Source of the DNA: JAEZDC01 sp036676415
GTDB taxonomy: Bacteria; Bacteroidota; Bacteroidia; Chitinophagales; Chitinophagaceae
NCBI GenBank assembly: GCA_036676415.1
Contig: JAKFCX010000025.1
Span: forward strand, 62,001-126,000
Direction: 5' to 3'
DNA length: 64,000 nt
Numbering within the stretch: the first letter of the stretch is position 1; every line of letters starts with the position of its first letter. Shown here one piece after another: positions 7,893 to 16,193 of the stretch. The notes under the pieces are model-generated. The model was not told where the DNA came from, did not search any database, and saw only the letters and a list, made by a program, of their open reading frames with translations. Made by a program: the position numbers and the translations under genes.

Positions 7893-10800
7893 TCAGGCAT
7901 CTTTTCCGTGACAATTTTTAAACTTCTTGCCACTTCCACAAGGACAAGGATCGTTTCTTCCGATTTTAGGACCAACTTTTATCGGTTCCTGTTTCACCGG
8001 TGAAGGATCATAATAATCATTTTCATTCGCTGCATAATCCTGTCCTGCATTATCGATCTCTTCTTTATTGGCCCTTAGATTACTCAAATCAGTTTTTTCC
8101 TGTTTTCCTTCTCTTACAGGTCCCTGCTGTTCAACTGCAATATTTGCATGCGAAAGAAATGAAACGATGGTCTTATTCACCTCACCATTCATCTGGCTAA
8201 ACAGGTTAAAAGCTTCCACTTTGTAGATCACCAACGGATCTTTCTGCTCGTAAGTAGCTGTTTGCACACTTTGCTTCAGATCGTCCATGGCACGCAAATG
8301 TTCTTTCCATGCATCATCAATTAAACCAAGTGTAACAGAACGTTCAAGAGAATTTACCAGTTCTACACCCTGTGTTTCGATGGTCTTATTCAGGTTGGCC
8401 AGAGCCTGTAACCCTTTCTTTCCATCAGTAAATGGAACGATCACATTTTCGATATGAGAACCCTGGGTAGTTTTAATATTCTTAAACACAGGTATTGCCT
8501 GCTGACCCATGTCTTTCTTTCGTCTCTGGTAATGTTCAGCAGCTTCGAGGTACAATCTTTCTGAAAGAACCTGTTCATTTTGTTTTGAAAATTCATCAAC
8601 CGTGATAGCAGTTTCAATACCAAAATTCATGATGGTTCCAAGCTTAAAACCTTCATAATCGCTTTGTTCTTTGTATCCGCTAACCAAAGATTCTGCTACA
8701 TCATAAAAAGCAGTGTCAAGATCCAATGCAAGCCTTTCACCAAACAAGGCATGACTTCTTCTTGCATAGATCACGGTACGCTGCTTGTTCATCACATCAT
8801 CATACTCAAGTAATCTTTTACGGATACCAAAGTTGTTTTCTTCTACTTTTTTCTGTGCTCTTTCAATTGATTTGGTGATCATGCTATGCTGTATCACTTC
8901 ACCTTCTTTATAGCCGGCAAAATCCATCACCTTGGCAATTCTTTCGGAGCCAAACATTCTCATCAGGTCATCTTCCAATGAAACAAAGAATTGAGATGAA
9001 CCCGGATCACCCTGACGACCAGCACGACCTCTTAACTGACGATCTACACGACGAGATTCATGTCTTTCAGTACCTAGAATAGCCAAACCACCGGCTTCTT
9101 TTACACCAGGTCCAAGCTTAATATCTGTACCACGACCTGCCATGTTCGTTGCAATAGTTACTGCACCTGCAAAACCAGCTTCGGCAACAACCTGTGCTTC
9201 ACGCTGATGCTGTTTTGCATTTAATACATTGTGCGGAATTTGCTTTTGACGAAGCATCCTGCTGATCAATTCACTGATCTCAACTGAAGTAGTACCAACA
9301 AGAATTGGCCTTCCGGCATTACGCTGTTTCTCGATCTCATCTATAACAGCTTTGTATTTTTCTCTCTTGGTTTTATAAACAAGATCCTGTTCGTCTATCC
9401 TTATTGCCTGGACATTTGTTGGAATATTAACAACATCAAGTTTATAGATACTCCAAAGTTCTGCTGCTTCTGTTTCAGCTGTACCAGTCATACCGGCCAG
9501 CTTGTGATACATACGGAAATAGTTCTGTAATGTAACAGTGGCATATGTTTGAGTGGCAGCTTCAATCTTTACATTCTCTTTTGCTTCCAAAGCCTGGTGC
9601 AATCCATCTGAATAACGACGGCCTTCCATAATACGGCCAGTCTGCTCATCAACAATTTTTACCTGGCCTTCTATCACAACGTACTCCACATCTTTATCGA
9701 ATAGCGTATAGGCTTTCAATAATTGTTGAACCGTATGAATACGATCTGCTTTTACAGAATATTCATTAATGATCGCTTCTTTGCGTTGCAATTTTTCATC
9801 AACAGAAAGAGCAGCATCATTATCGATCGCAGCAAGTGAAATACTGATGTCGGGAAGAATAAAGAAGTTCGGATCTTCTCCTGCCCTCGTAATCATCTGT
9901 ATGCCCTTATCTGTTAATTCAACGGAATTATTTTTTTCATCAATATAGAAATATAGCTCAGCATCTGCTTTATGCATTTCTCTTTGCTGATCGGCCAGGT
10001 AGTGATTTTCTGTTTTCTGAAGTTTCACTCTCATTCCCGGTTCACTCAAAAACTTGATGGTAGCACTGTTCTTTGGCAAACCACGATGTGCCCTGAACAA
10101 AGCAAGACCGCCATCTTTTGGATCATCATTGCCTTCCGCAATTTTTTTCTTTGCTTCCTGCAGGAACTGGTTCACTGCTTTTTTCTGTGCTTCAACTATT
10201 CGTTCAATTCTTGGCTTTAATTCAAAAAATTGTTCTGTACTGGTATCTCTGCCAATAGGACCGGAAATGATCAAAGGAGTTCTGGCATCATCAATTAATA
10301 CTGAGTCCACCTCATCCACCATGGCAAAATGGTGTTTACGCTGCACCATTTCTTCCGGTGAATGCACCATATTATCTCTCAGGTAATCGAAACCGAACTC
10401 ATTATTTGTACCGTAAGTGATATCTGCTAAATAAGCTTTTCTCCTGGACTCAGAGTTTGGCTGATGTTTATCGATACAATCTACTGTAAGACCAAGCCAT
10501 TCGAAAATAGTTCCATTCCACTCAGAGTCTCTTTTTGCCAGGTAATCGTTCACTGTAACAATATGAACACCTTCACCGGCTAATGCATTCAGGTAAGCAG
10601 GTAATGTTGAAACAAGTGTTTTACCCTCACCCGTTGCCATTTCAGATATCTTACCGCTATGTAAAACAGCACCACCAATTAACTGAACATCGTAATGCAC
10701 CATGTTCCAGGTGACTTGTCCACCGGCAGCCGTCCATGAATTTTTAAAGATGGATTTATCACCTTCAATTCTTACGTATTCTTTTACTACGCTGAAATCC

Positions 10801-11213
10801 CTGTCAAGCTGAGTTGCTGTTGAAACAAGTTCTGTATTTTCTTTAAATCGCCTGGCCGTTTCTTTTACTACTGCAAAAGCTTCCGGCATGATCTCGTTTA
10901 ATGCCTCTTCAATCTTTGCATTCCTGTCTTTTGTCAGGCCATCCACCTCCTGGTAAATGGCATCCTTACCTTGTATGTCTGTTACGTCTAAAGCTTCTGC
11001 AGCTTGCTTACGAGCATTAATCTCAGCATCAATATCTTTCAGGTGATCCTGTATCCTCTGTTTGAACTCCTGTGTTTTACCACGAAGCTCATCATTGGTG
11101 AGTGATTGATATTGCTCAAAAAATTGGTTGACTTTATCAACGATTGGCCTTACAAGCTTTACATCTTTCTCAGATTTGCTGCCACCGAATAACTTTCCAA
11201 AAAAACCTAGCAT
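7893..11213 (-). CDS. secA: Preprotein translocase ATPase SecA
   Basis: A 1106-residue motor ATPase that drives unfolded preproteins through SecYEG. The start chosen is ATG 11211-11213, giving MLGFFGKLFGGSKSEKD. The longer frame upstream is encoded by a dispersed repeat and is not credible. Motifs are Walker A ATGEGKT in SEMATGEGKTLVST, the DEAD-box MVDEVDSVLIDDARTPL, helicase motif NMAGRGTDI and QLRGRAGRQGDPG. The C-terminal zinc-binding tail is PCPCGSGKKFKNCHG, the SecB/ribosome-binding element. The protein is longer than E. coli SecA (901) because of inserts between the nucleotide-binding folds, as usual in Bacteroidota. Confidence 0.98.
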   Translation of the reverse strand: MLGFFGKLFGGSKSEKDVKLVRPIVDKVNQFFEQYQSLTNDELRGKTQEFKQRIQDHLKDIDAEINARKQAAEALDVTDIQGKDAIYQEVDGLTKDRNAKIEEALNEIMPEAFAVVKETARRFKENTELVSTATQLDRDFSVVKEYVRIEGDKSIFKNSWTAAGGQVTWNMVHYDVQLIGGAVLHSGKISEMATGEGKTLVSTLPAYLNALAGEGVHIVTVNDYLAKRDSEWNGTIFEWLGLTVDCIDKHQPNSESRRKAYLADITYGTNNEFGFDYLRDNMVHSPEEMVQRKHHFAMVDEVDSVLIDDARTPLIISGPIGRDTSTEQFFELKPRIERIVEAQKKAVNQFLQEAKKKIAEGNDDPKDGGLALFRAHRGLPKNSATIKFLSEPGMRVKLQKTENHYLADQQREMHKADAELYFYIDEKNNSVELTDKGIQMITRAGEDPNFFILPDISISLAAIDNDAALSVDEKLQRKEAIINEYSVKADRIHTVQQLLKAYTLFDKDVEYVVIEGQVKIVDEQTGRIMEGRRYSDGLHQALEAKENVKIEAATQTYATVTLQNYFRMYHKLAGMTGTAETEAAELWSIYKLDVVNIPTNVQAIRIDEQDLVYKTKREKYKAVIDEIEKQRNAGRPILVGTTSVEISELISRMLRQKQIPHNVLNAKQHQREAQVVAEAGFAGAVTIATNMAGRGTDIKLGPGVKEAGGLAILGTERHESRRVDRQLRGRAGRQGDPGSSQFFVSLEDDLMRMFGSERIAKVMDFAGYKEGEVIQHSMITKSIERAQKKVEENNFGIRKRLLEYDDVMNKQRTVIYARRSHALFGERLALDLDTAFYDVAESLVSGYKEQSDYEGFKLGTIMNFGIETAITVDEFSKQNEQVLSERLYLEAAEHYQRRKKDMGQQAIPVFKNIKTTQGSHIENVIVPFTDGKKGLQALANLNKTIETQGVELVNSLERSVTLGLIDDAWKEHLRAMDDLKQSVQTATYEQKDPLVIYKVEAFNLFSQMNGEVNKTIVSFLSHANIAVEQQGPVREGKQEKTDLSNLRANKEEIDNAGQDYAANENDYYDPSPVKQEPIKVGPKIGRNDPCPCGSGKKFKNCHGKDA

Positions 11214-11556
11214 ATAAGCAATTAATATTATGATACCGGCTTCAGTACTTTGTGGGCTCTTCTGTTGTGTCACTCACTTGTACGTTCTGAACTTTGTGGT
11301 ACAAAGCCTGACCGTCTCGGGTCTGACTATGTAGACATTCCGGAAAATGAATAAATGGTTTGTCAAAAATCCTGCTATCGACCCTTTATAGCCAAAATGG
11401 CAGGTGTTTTTGAAGCTGGCAAAGGTAACTAATTTGAGTATGCAGCGTCAGTGCTTTTCAGCCTTTTGGTACACTGGCATCTTTTCAGTAAAAGCCAAAA
11501 GTATTCGGTTCAACTTTTGTTAAGGACTAAGCAACAGTTAACATACCATCTCAAGA
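11214..11556. other. 343-bp divergent intergenic region between secA and the EEP gene
   Basis: Contains one R1 repeat next to secA and, on the minus strand at 11420-11427, a TACCTTTG box matching the Bacteroidota -7 consensus TAnnTTTG. If used, that would give secA a leader of about 200 nt that includes the repeat. No convincing -33 TTTG is at the expected spacing. No ORF or other structure is seen. Confidence 0.4.
11231..11293 (-). repeat. Dispersed intergenic repeat R1, copy 3
   Basis: Read on the minus strand it runs GTTCAGAACGTACAAGTGAG, TGACACAACAGAAGAGCC, and ends TGAAGCCGGTATCATAATA. It is one of the most complete copies and lies 18 nt upstream of the secA start, pointing towards it. 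Confidence 0.65.
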
Positions 11557-12666
11557 ATGAGCTTCACTAAACGAATTTTTAGAATTTCCGGGGTAATATT
11601 TTTTGGCTTATTGGCAATTATCGCATTAGGTGCTACATTAATACCGATCATTCCATCTAAAGAATGGTATGTGCAGATATTTGACTACCCCAGGTTACAA
11701 ACTTTTTTTATTGCTGTCGTAGTGTTGTGTTGGTATGTGACCTTCTATTTTAAGGGTTCTAAGCGAGATAAATTTTTTGCAGCAGGCTTAGTAGGTGTAA
11801 TAATGATTCAGGCTTATAAAGCTGCTCCTTACACTCCAATGGGTAAAAAGCAAGTATTGGAAGCAGCCACTAAGGTTAACGACAGCAATACGATCAGCCT
11901 TTTCATCTGCAATGTATTACAAACAAATACTTCCTATGATAAAGTGCTGGAGAAAATGCAGCAATACCAGCCAGATGTAATTATAACCACAGAAACTGAC
12001 ACTATATGGCAGCGTCATTTAAAACCGCTTAAAAAAACTCATCCTTATCGCCAGCCAGTTCCGTTAAGTAATTTATATGGAATGCATTTGTATTCTAAAT
12101 TACCCCTGTCGCAAGTGCAGGTTCGTTACCTGGTTGAAGCAGACATACCGTCGATCAGGGCTAATGTCCAGCTAAGAAGTGGTGTATGGATTACATTATT
12201 TATCATACATCCACGACCTCCGGTTCCGGGAGAAAGCAACGATAGTCGTGAAAGAGATGCTGAAATAATCATGGTGGGTAAAGAGGCAAGAAAGGAAAAG
12301 GGTGGAGTGATCGTAGCGGGAGACTTTAACGATGTGGCGTGGTCGGAAAACACAAGATTGTTTCAGGAAGTTACCGGCTACCTCGATCCGAGACGAGGAA
12401 GAGGATTTTATAATACCTATCATGCAAAAATGCCCATTTTCCGCTGGCCGCTTGATCATATTTTTCATAGCAACCATTTTAAGGTGGTAAAAATCAAAAG
12501 GCTGGGAAATGTTGGCAGCGATCATTTTCCTATGTTTATTCATCTTCAATATGCACCTGCCGATAAGCCTGTGCAACGGCCAGTTGAACCTGATAAAAAC
12601 ACTGAAAAGGATGCAAATGAGACGATCAGGGAAGCGAAAAACGATCTGGATGGAGGAGGAAAATAA
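11557..12666 (+). CDS. Membrane-anchored endonuclease/exonuclease/phosphatase-fold protein
   Basis: A 369-residue protein with three hydrophobic N-terminal segments (about residues 10-35, 45-65 and 72-88), then an EEP-superfamily domain at about 105-335. Recognisable landmarks are SLFICNVLQTN, QPDVIITTETD (metal-binding Glu), IHPRPP, VAGDFNDVAWS, and the final PLDHIFHS and GSDHFPMFIHL with the catalytic Asp-His. The topology places the domain on one side of the inner membrane. Substrates in this family range from nucleic acids to phospholipids and sugar phosphates, so function is open. The C-terminal 35 residues are charged and probably disordered. Confidence 0.82.
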   Translation: MSFTKRIFRISGVIFFGLLAIIALGATLIPIIPSKEWYVQIFDYPRLQTFFIAVVVLCWYVTFYFKGSKRDKFFAAGLVGVIMIQAYKAAPYTPMGKKQVLEAATKVNDSNTISLFICNVLQTNTSYDKVLEKMQQYQPDVIITTETDTIWQRHLKPLKKTHPYRQPVPLSNLYGMHLYSKLPLSQVQVRYLVEADIPSIRANVQLRSGVWITLFIIHPRPPVPGESNDSRERDAEIIMVGKEARKEKGGVIVAGDFNDVAWSENTRLFQEVTGYLDPRRGRGFYNTYHAKMPIFRWPLDHIFHSNHFKVVKIKRLGNVGSDHFPMFIHLQYAPADKPVQRPVEPDKNTEKDANETIREAKNDLDGGGK

Positions 12667-12691
12667 TACGTAAGTTGAATTGTTCCAGTGA

Positions 12692-12754
12692 GAACAGAAC
12701 GATGAACGAAATGCGACGCAACAGCCGATGCCATGAAAACCAAAAGCAGGTATT
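12692..12754 (+). repeat. Dispersed intergenic repeat R1, copy 4
   Basis: Contains AACAGAACGATGAACGAAAT, GCGACGCAACAGCCGATGCC and the 3' end AAAGCAGGTATTCAAAGAA. It is very similar to the copy at 45120-45183. It lies downstream of the EEP gene and upstream of atpG. Confidence 0.65.
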
Positions 12755-12797
12755 CAAAGAATCTTCCATCATACGAGGAAATTCAGGCTGATTCTGC

Positions 12798-12805
12798 TAC
12801 TTTTG
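12798..12805 (+). promoter_or_regulatory. Candidate -7 element upstream of atpG
   Basis: TACTTTTG followed by CCGCC matches the Bacteroidota -7 consensus TAnnTTTG. No clean -33 TTTG is visible 19-20 nt upstream. It would give atpG its own promoter with a leader of about 90 nt containing an inverted spacer. Confidence 0.4.
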
Positions 12806-12816
12806 CCGCCGATTTT

Positions 12817-12900
12817 ACGGTTTGAAGTTTTAAGTCCCAGGTTCTCAGTTCACGAATATTCAGACTAAAAAACTCCAAACTAAAAACTGTAAACTCCAAA
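12817..12900. repeat. Inverted word-repeat spacer (GTTTGAAGTTTT type)
   Basis: The left half contains GGTTTGAAGTTTTAAGT. The right half contains ACTAAAAAACTCCAAAC and AAAAACTGTAAACTCC, an imperfect inverted copy. It stops two bases before the atpG start codon. Confidence 0.5.
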
Positions 12901-12902
12901 TA

Positions 12903-13784
12903 ATGGCAGGTCAATTAAAAGAGGTTCGTAACAGGATAAAAAGTGTACAGAGTACCCAGCAGATCACAAAAGCCATGAAAATGGTGAGTGCTGCCAAATT
13001 AAGAAGGGCACAGGATGCTATAACTCAAATGCGACCTTATGCTCAGAAATTACAGGAAATGCTGAGCAATATTGTTAGCAATTCTGAAGGTGATACCAAC
13101 ATTGCTTTGGCCGCTGAAAGACCAGTGGAGAAAGTGCTTTTAATTGTAATTACATCCGACAGAGGTCTTGCCGGTGCTTACAATGCAAACATTGTAAAGG
13201 CTGCAAAGCAGGCTGTAGCTGAAAAGTATGAAATACAGAACAGCAAAAAGAACATCACCATCTGGGGCATCGGTAAAAAAGGTTATGAAGCAATGGTAAG
13301 AGCAGGTTATACAACTGATGCTACTTATAAAGATATTTTCCTGAACCTGACTTTTGAAAACGTTCAAACTGCTGCACAGGCTGCTGTAAAAGCTTTTGAG
13401 GCAAAAGAATTCGATAAGATCGAGCTTGTGTACAGCCAGTTTAAAAATGCTGCAACCCAGGCTTTTGTTGTTGAGCAGTTTCTGCCAATTCCGAAAGTTC
13501 AGAAGCAGGCAGGTGCCAAAAAAGCTGATTTTATTTATGAACCAGCAAAAGATCTTTTGATTGCTGAGTTAATGCCGAAGATCCTCAACACTCAATTATA
13601 TAAGGCTGTGCTGGATGCAAATGCCAGTGAACACGGAGCAAGGATGACTGCAATGGATAAGGCAAGTGAAAATGCCAACGAGTTGCTGAAGAGCCTGAAG
13701 ATATCTTATAACCGTGCAAGGCAGGCAGCAATTACTACCGAATTGACGGAAATCGTGAGTGGTGCAGCAGCGTTGCAAGGATAA
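12903..13784 (+). CDS. atpG: F1Fo ATP synthase gamma subunit
   Basis: A 293-residue central-stalk subunit that rotates inside the alpha3beta3 hexamer. The N-terminal helix QLKEVRNRIKSVQSTQQITK with KAMKMVSAAKLRRAQ and the C-terminal helix SYNRARQAAITTELTEIVSG are diagnostic, and the length is normal. The gene is not next to atpA, atpD or other ATP synthase genes in this window: upstream is the EEP gene and downstream an S23-type gene and scpB. It is therefore separated from the rest of the complex, apparently with its own promoter near 12798. Confidence 0.97.
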   Translation: MAGQLKEVRNRIKSVQSTQQITKAMKMVSAAKLRRAQDAITQMRPYAQKLQEMLSNIVSNSEGDTNIALAAERPVEKVLLIVITSDRGLAGAYNANIVKAAKQAVAEKYEIQNSKKNITIWGIGKKGYEAMVRAGYTTDATYKDIFLNLTFENVQTAAQAAVKAFEAKEFDKIELVYSQFKNAATQAFVVEQFLPIPKVQKQAGAKKADFIYEPAKDLLIAELMPKILNTQLYKAVLDANASEHGARMTAMDKASENANELLKSLKISYNRARQAAITTELTEIVSGAAALQG

Positions 13785-14229
13785 GTCATTAAGACATTAA
13801 GTCAATTAGTCATCAAATCAATCACCATGATAAAGCTCGAAGAACTTGAGGTTTATAATGTGGCAATGGAAATTGGTGAATTAGTATGGACTATTGTTGA
13901 TAAACGGAGCTTTTACCAAAAAGATACATTAGGTAAACAATTTACAAGAGCTGCGGATTCGATTGCGTTTAATATCAGTGAAGGTTATGGCAGGTTTCAT
14001 TATGCAGAAAATAGAAATTTCTGTTACTACAGTCGAGGTTCTGCCTTTGAAACTATTACTGCTATAAATAAAGCGAAAGCAAGGAATTTACTTTCAGAAG
14101 AAGAGTTTATCTTGCTCCAATCCAAACTAACTTTTTACTTTAAACTTATTAATCCCTACATTAAATCTATTGGTAAACATCTTGAAGAATCGAAAACCAA
14201 ATGACTTAATGTCCAATGACTAATTGACT
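13783..14229 (+). mobile_element. Candidate IVS-like element: S23 gene between inverted word-repeat arms
   Basis: The left arm 13783-13818 starts in the atpG stop codon and contains GACATTAAGTCAATTAGTCA. The right arm 14199-14229 overlaps the S23 stop codon, ends at the scpB ATG, and on the opposite strand contains AGTCAATTAGTCAT and GACATTAAGTCA. The arms thus share words of 14 and 12 nt in inverted orientation and enclose the whole S23-type gene. This resembles the layout of 23S rRNA intervening sequences carrying an IVP gene, but here it lies between two protein genes. Mobility is inferred, not shown. Confidence 0.5.
13827..14204 (+). CDS. Four-helix-bundle protein of the S23/IVP (bAvd-like) family
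   Basis: A 125-residue helical protein. The family signature is clear: QFTRAADSIAFNISEGYGR in the second helix, then FCYYSRGSAFETITAI, then two further helices ending in a Lys-rich tail. Proteins of this family are encoded in intervening sequences of 23S rRNA and as free-standing genes in Bacteroidota; relatives include the Avd protein of diversity-generating retroelements. No reverse transcriptase or variable repeat is nearby. The gene lies between atpG and scpB with inverted arms on both sides, so it is probably cargo of an inserted element. Its biochemical role is not established. Confidence 0.9.
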   Translation: MIKLEELEVYNVAMEIGELVWTIVDKRSFYQKDTLGKQFTRAADSIAFNISEGYGRFHYAENRNFCYYSRGSAFETITAINKAKARNLLSEEEFILLQSKLTFYFKLINPYIKSIGKHLEESKTK

Positions 14230-15024
14230 ATGGAATTGTCCGAGATCATACCACATATTGAAGCATTAATTTTTGCCAGCGAAAAACCATTAACGTCGTT
14301 AGATGTTGTTGAGTTGATCAATAATGCTTTTGGCTTTATGGAAGAACGTATCACGCTTGACCAGGTTGAAAGTGCAATGGAAGGAATCAGGGAGAAATAC
14401 AACTCGGAATTCTATCCGTTTGAAGTAAGAGAAAGTGGTGGTGGCTGGCAATTCCTAACCAAGAAAGATTTCCATAAAACAATATCGCAGTTAAACGGAG
14501 AGAAGTTTTTGAAAAGACTTTCCAATGCTGCATTAGAAACACTGGCCATAATCGCTTATAAACAACCGATCACTAAAGGAGAAATAGAAGCGATTCGTGG
14601 TGTGAATAGTGATTACAGCGTTCAGAAATTACTGGAAAAAGAATTGATCGTTATTTCAGGTAGAAACGAAAAACTGCCAGGCCATCCATTGGTATATGCT
14701 ACTTCAAAAACTTTCATGGATTATTTTGGTATCAATACCGCAGAAGATCTTCCAAAAATAAAAGAAGTTTTTGCTGATCAGTTGGTAGAACCTACATTGG
14801 TTCGTCACCATGAATCTGAAACAACAGAATTATTGCAAAGCGATAGTTCAGAAGAATTTCCTGAGCCACATATGGAGAATATCCCTGCTGAGGAAGTTGA
14901 TGAAAACACTTCAGAACACCAATCCGAATATATCATTAATGAAGATGGAACGCTGATCGCTAAAGAGGATGATGAGACCGAAGATGATACTTCCGACGAG
15001 AATGAAAATAAAGAACAGGAATAA
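14230..15024 (+). CDS. scpB: Segregation and condensation protein B
   Basis: A 264-residue condensin accessory subunit with two winged-helix domains that binds the ScpA kleisin of the SMC complex. The start is ATG 14230, giving MELSEIIPHIEALIFASEK; a TTG six bases earlier lies in the repeat arm and is unlikely. The core motif LETLAIIAYKQPITKGEIEA and the segment GVNSDYSVQKLLEKELI are typical. After about residue 190 there is an acidic, low-complexity tail of some 70 residues. scpA and smc are not adjacent. The gene is closed by a strong terminator at 15026-15052. Confidence 0.95.
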   Translation: MELSEIIPHIEALIFASEKPLTSLDVVELINNAFGFMEERITLDQVESAMEGIREKYNSEFYPFEVRESGGGWQFLTKKDFHKTISQLNGEKFLKRLSNAALETLAIIAYKQPITKGEIEAIRGVNSDYSVQKLLEKELIVISGRNEKLPGHPLVYATSKTFMDYFGINTAEDLPKIKEVFADQLVEPTLVRHHESETTELLQSDSSEEFPEPHMENIPAEEVDENTSEHQSEYIINEDGTLIAKEDDETEDDTSDENENKEQE

Positions 15025-15025
15025 A

Positions 15026-15052
15026 AAAAGCGTCCAACTTAGGACGCTTTTT
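15026..15052 (+). terminator. Intrinsic terminator after scpB
   Basis: Stem AAAGCGTCC / GGACGCTTT with a short loop and a TTTTT tail, starting two bases after the scpB stop codon. The A-run on the other side lets it serve the convergent BON gene as well. Confidence 0.85.
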
Positions 15053-15068
15053 GTTTTGATATACAACC

Positions 15069-15983
15069 TTAATCTCTGTCTCTGTAAATTGTTGCACCAC
15101 TGGTGTTTTCTTTGCTTCTCACTTTTAACCTGTTCTCTACATTTTTAACACCCGATACTCTTTCGGCAATATCCTCTGCCCTTCTTTTTTCTTCTTTAGA
15201 ATCAACAGCACCTGTCAGTACTATTTCACAGTCTTCACAAGTAACGTCTATCTCTGATGCATCTATAAAAGAATCATCACTTAAACGGTCGTTCACATCA
15301 TCCTTGATCCTTTCATCAGAACGTTTGTATCCTTTTGGACCTTTACCCCTATGTGGACCTGTTCTCTTATCTACTTCTCTTCTTCTTTGTGCATCATCAT
15401 CACCAAACCACGATGCTACTTCATCAGTTGTTCTGTCCCACCAGTCACGGCTTTGATTCTTGTTACCATACCTGTCATTATTCCAGCTTCTCTGATCATT
15501 CCGGTTTTGGTATGGCTCATAACTCCTGGTTCCGTAGTTATCTGAATTTCTGCGTCCATAGCTACGGTTATAGTCACTGTCATAACCGTTATCCGATCGA
15601 TCATTGCTTCTCTGGCCTTCATAATCAAAGCGAGAACTGTAACTACCGTCTTTGCCCTGGTTAAAACTACCTATTGTTTGACCATAGTTATATGGATCAT
15701 ATCCACTGCCCATATTGGTTGACCTGTCCCTGTTTCTGTCAAGGCTTGAATAATCATCTCTCCTTTCATTTCTGCGATCATAGGTGTTGGAATTATAGTC
15801 GCTTTTATAGGGACTTTCTGACCTGTAATCTTCTCCGCCATATCTTGAGCTGCTCTGGCTATTGTCATAGTTACTGCTGTAATCGTCTCTGTTACGATCA
15901 AACTGATTATTTCTGGTACCGCGGCTTTGCTGCCAGCCAGATTGATAACGTTCTTCCCATTGATTTCGATTTGTGTCTGCCAT
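15069..15983 (-). CDS. BON-domain protein with long disordered Arg/Asp/Ser/Tyr-rich N-terminus and SWFGD motif
   Basis: A 304-residue protein without a signal peptide. Residues 1-175 are low complexity, rich in Arg, Asp, Ser, Tyr, Asn and Gly, with many RNDR/DYNR-like units. Near residue 190 is DEVASWFGDDDAQRRRE, a SWFGD-type motif. A BON domain covers about 220-295 (KRSDERIKDDVNDRL, IVLTGAVDSKEEKRRAEDIA, VSGVKNVENRLKV). BON domains bind membranes or polysaccharide and occur in OsmY-like stress proteins. The disordered region suggests condensate or surface interactions, but that is inference. It converges with scpB. Confidence 0.8.
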   Translation of the reverse strand: MADTNRNQWEERYQSGWQQSRGTRNNQFDRNRDDYSSNYDNSQSSSRYGGEDYRSESPYKSDYNSNTYDRRNERRDDYSSLDRNRDRSTNMGSGYDPYNYGQTIGSFNQGKDGSYSSRFDYEGQRSNDRSDNGYDSDYNRSYGRRNSDNYGTRSYEPYQNRNDQRSWNNDRYGNKNQSRDWWDRTTDEVASWFGDDDAQRRREVDKRTGPHRGKGPKGYKRSDERIKDDVNDRLSDDSFIDASEIDVTCEDCEIVLTGAVDSKEEKRRAEDIAERVSGVKNVENRLKVRSKENTSGATIYRDRD

Positions 15984-16193
15984 TGTATTGTGTTTTTGAG
16001 GTTATTAGTAGTTTACTTCAACAAATTATATGCGCATTACTTTAATCACTGAGTAACATATCATACTCAAGATCAAGCAGCAGTTTAATTGGGAAAGATT
16101 TCCGCAATATGAATTTCCTGTTTGCCTTTGGTGAATGTTTTACTGTCTTTGATTACTTTACAAATACTGCACATTTTTTGCTTAACAAGCCAC

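Noticed and set aside
11214..11273. Longer SecA N-terminus starting upstream of MLGFFGKL
   Set aside because: The extra 20 codons are encoded by the end of an R1 repeat, do not look like SecA, and start with a non-ATG codon. The ATG at 11211-11213 gives the standard N-terminus.
12702..12790. Short ORF starting with ATG inside the R1 copy before atpG
   Set aside because: It covers the repeat (MNEMRRNS-like) with no family resemblance; other copies do not keep the frame.
13827..14204. S23-type gene as the Avd of a diversity-generating retroelement
   Set aside because: No reverse transcriptase, template repeat or variable repeat lies nearby, and flanking genes are housekeeping.
15335..16045. 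Several ORFs on both strands over the BON gene
   Set aside because: They are shadows of the low-complexity N-terminal region, with His/Tyr/Cys or Met/Thr-rich nonsense sequence.
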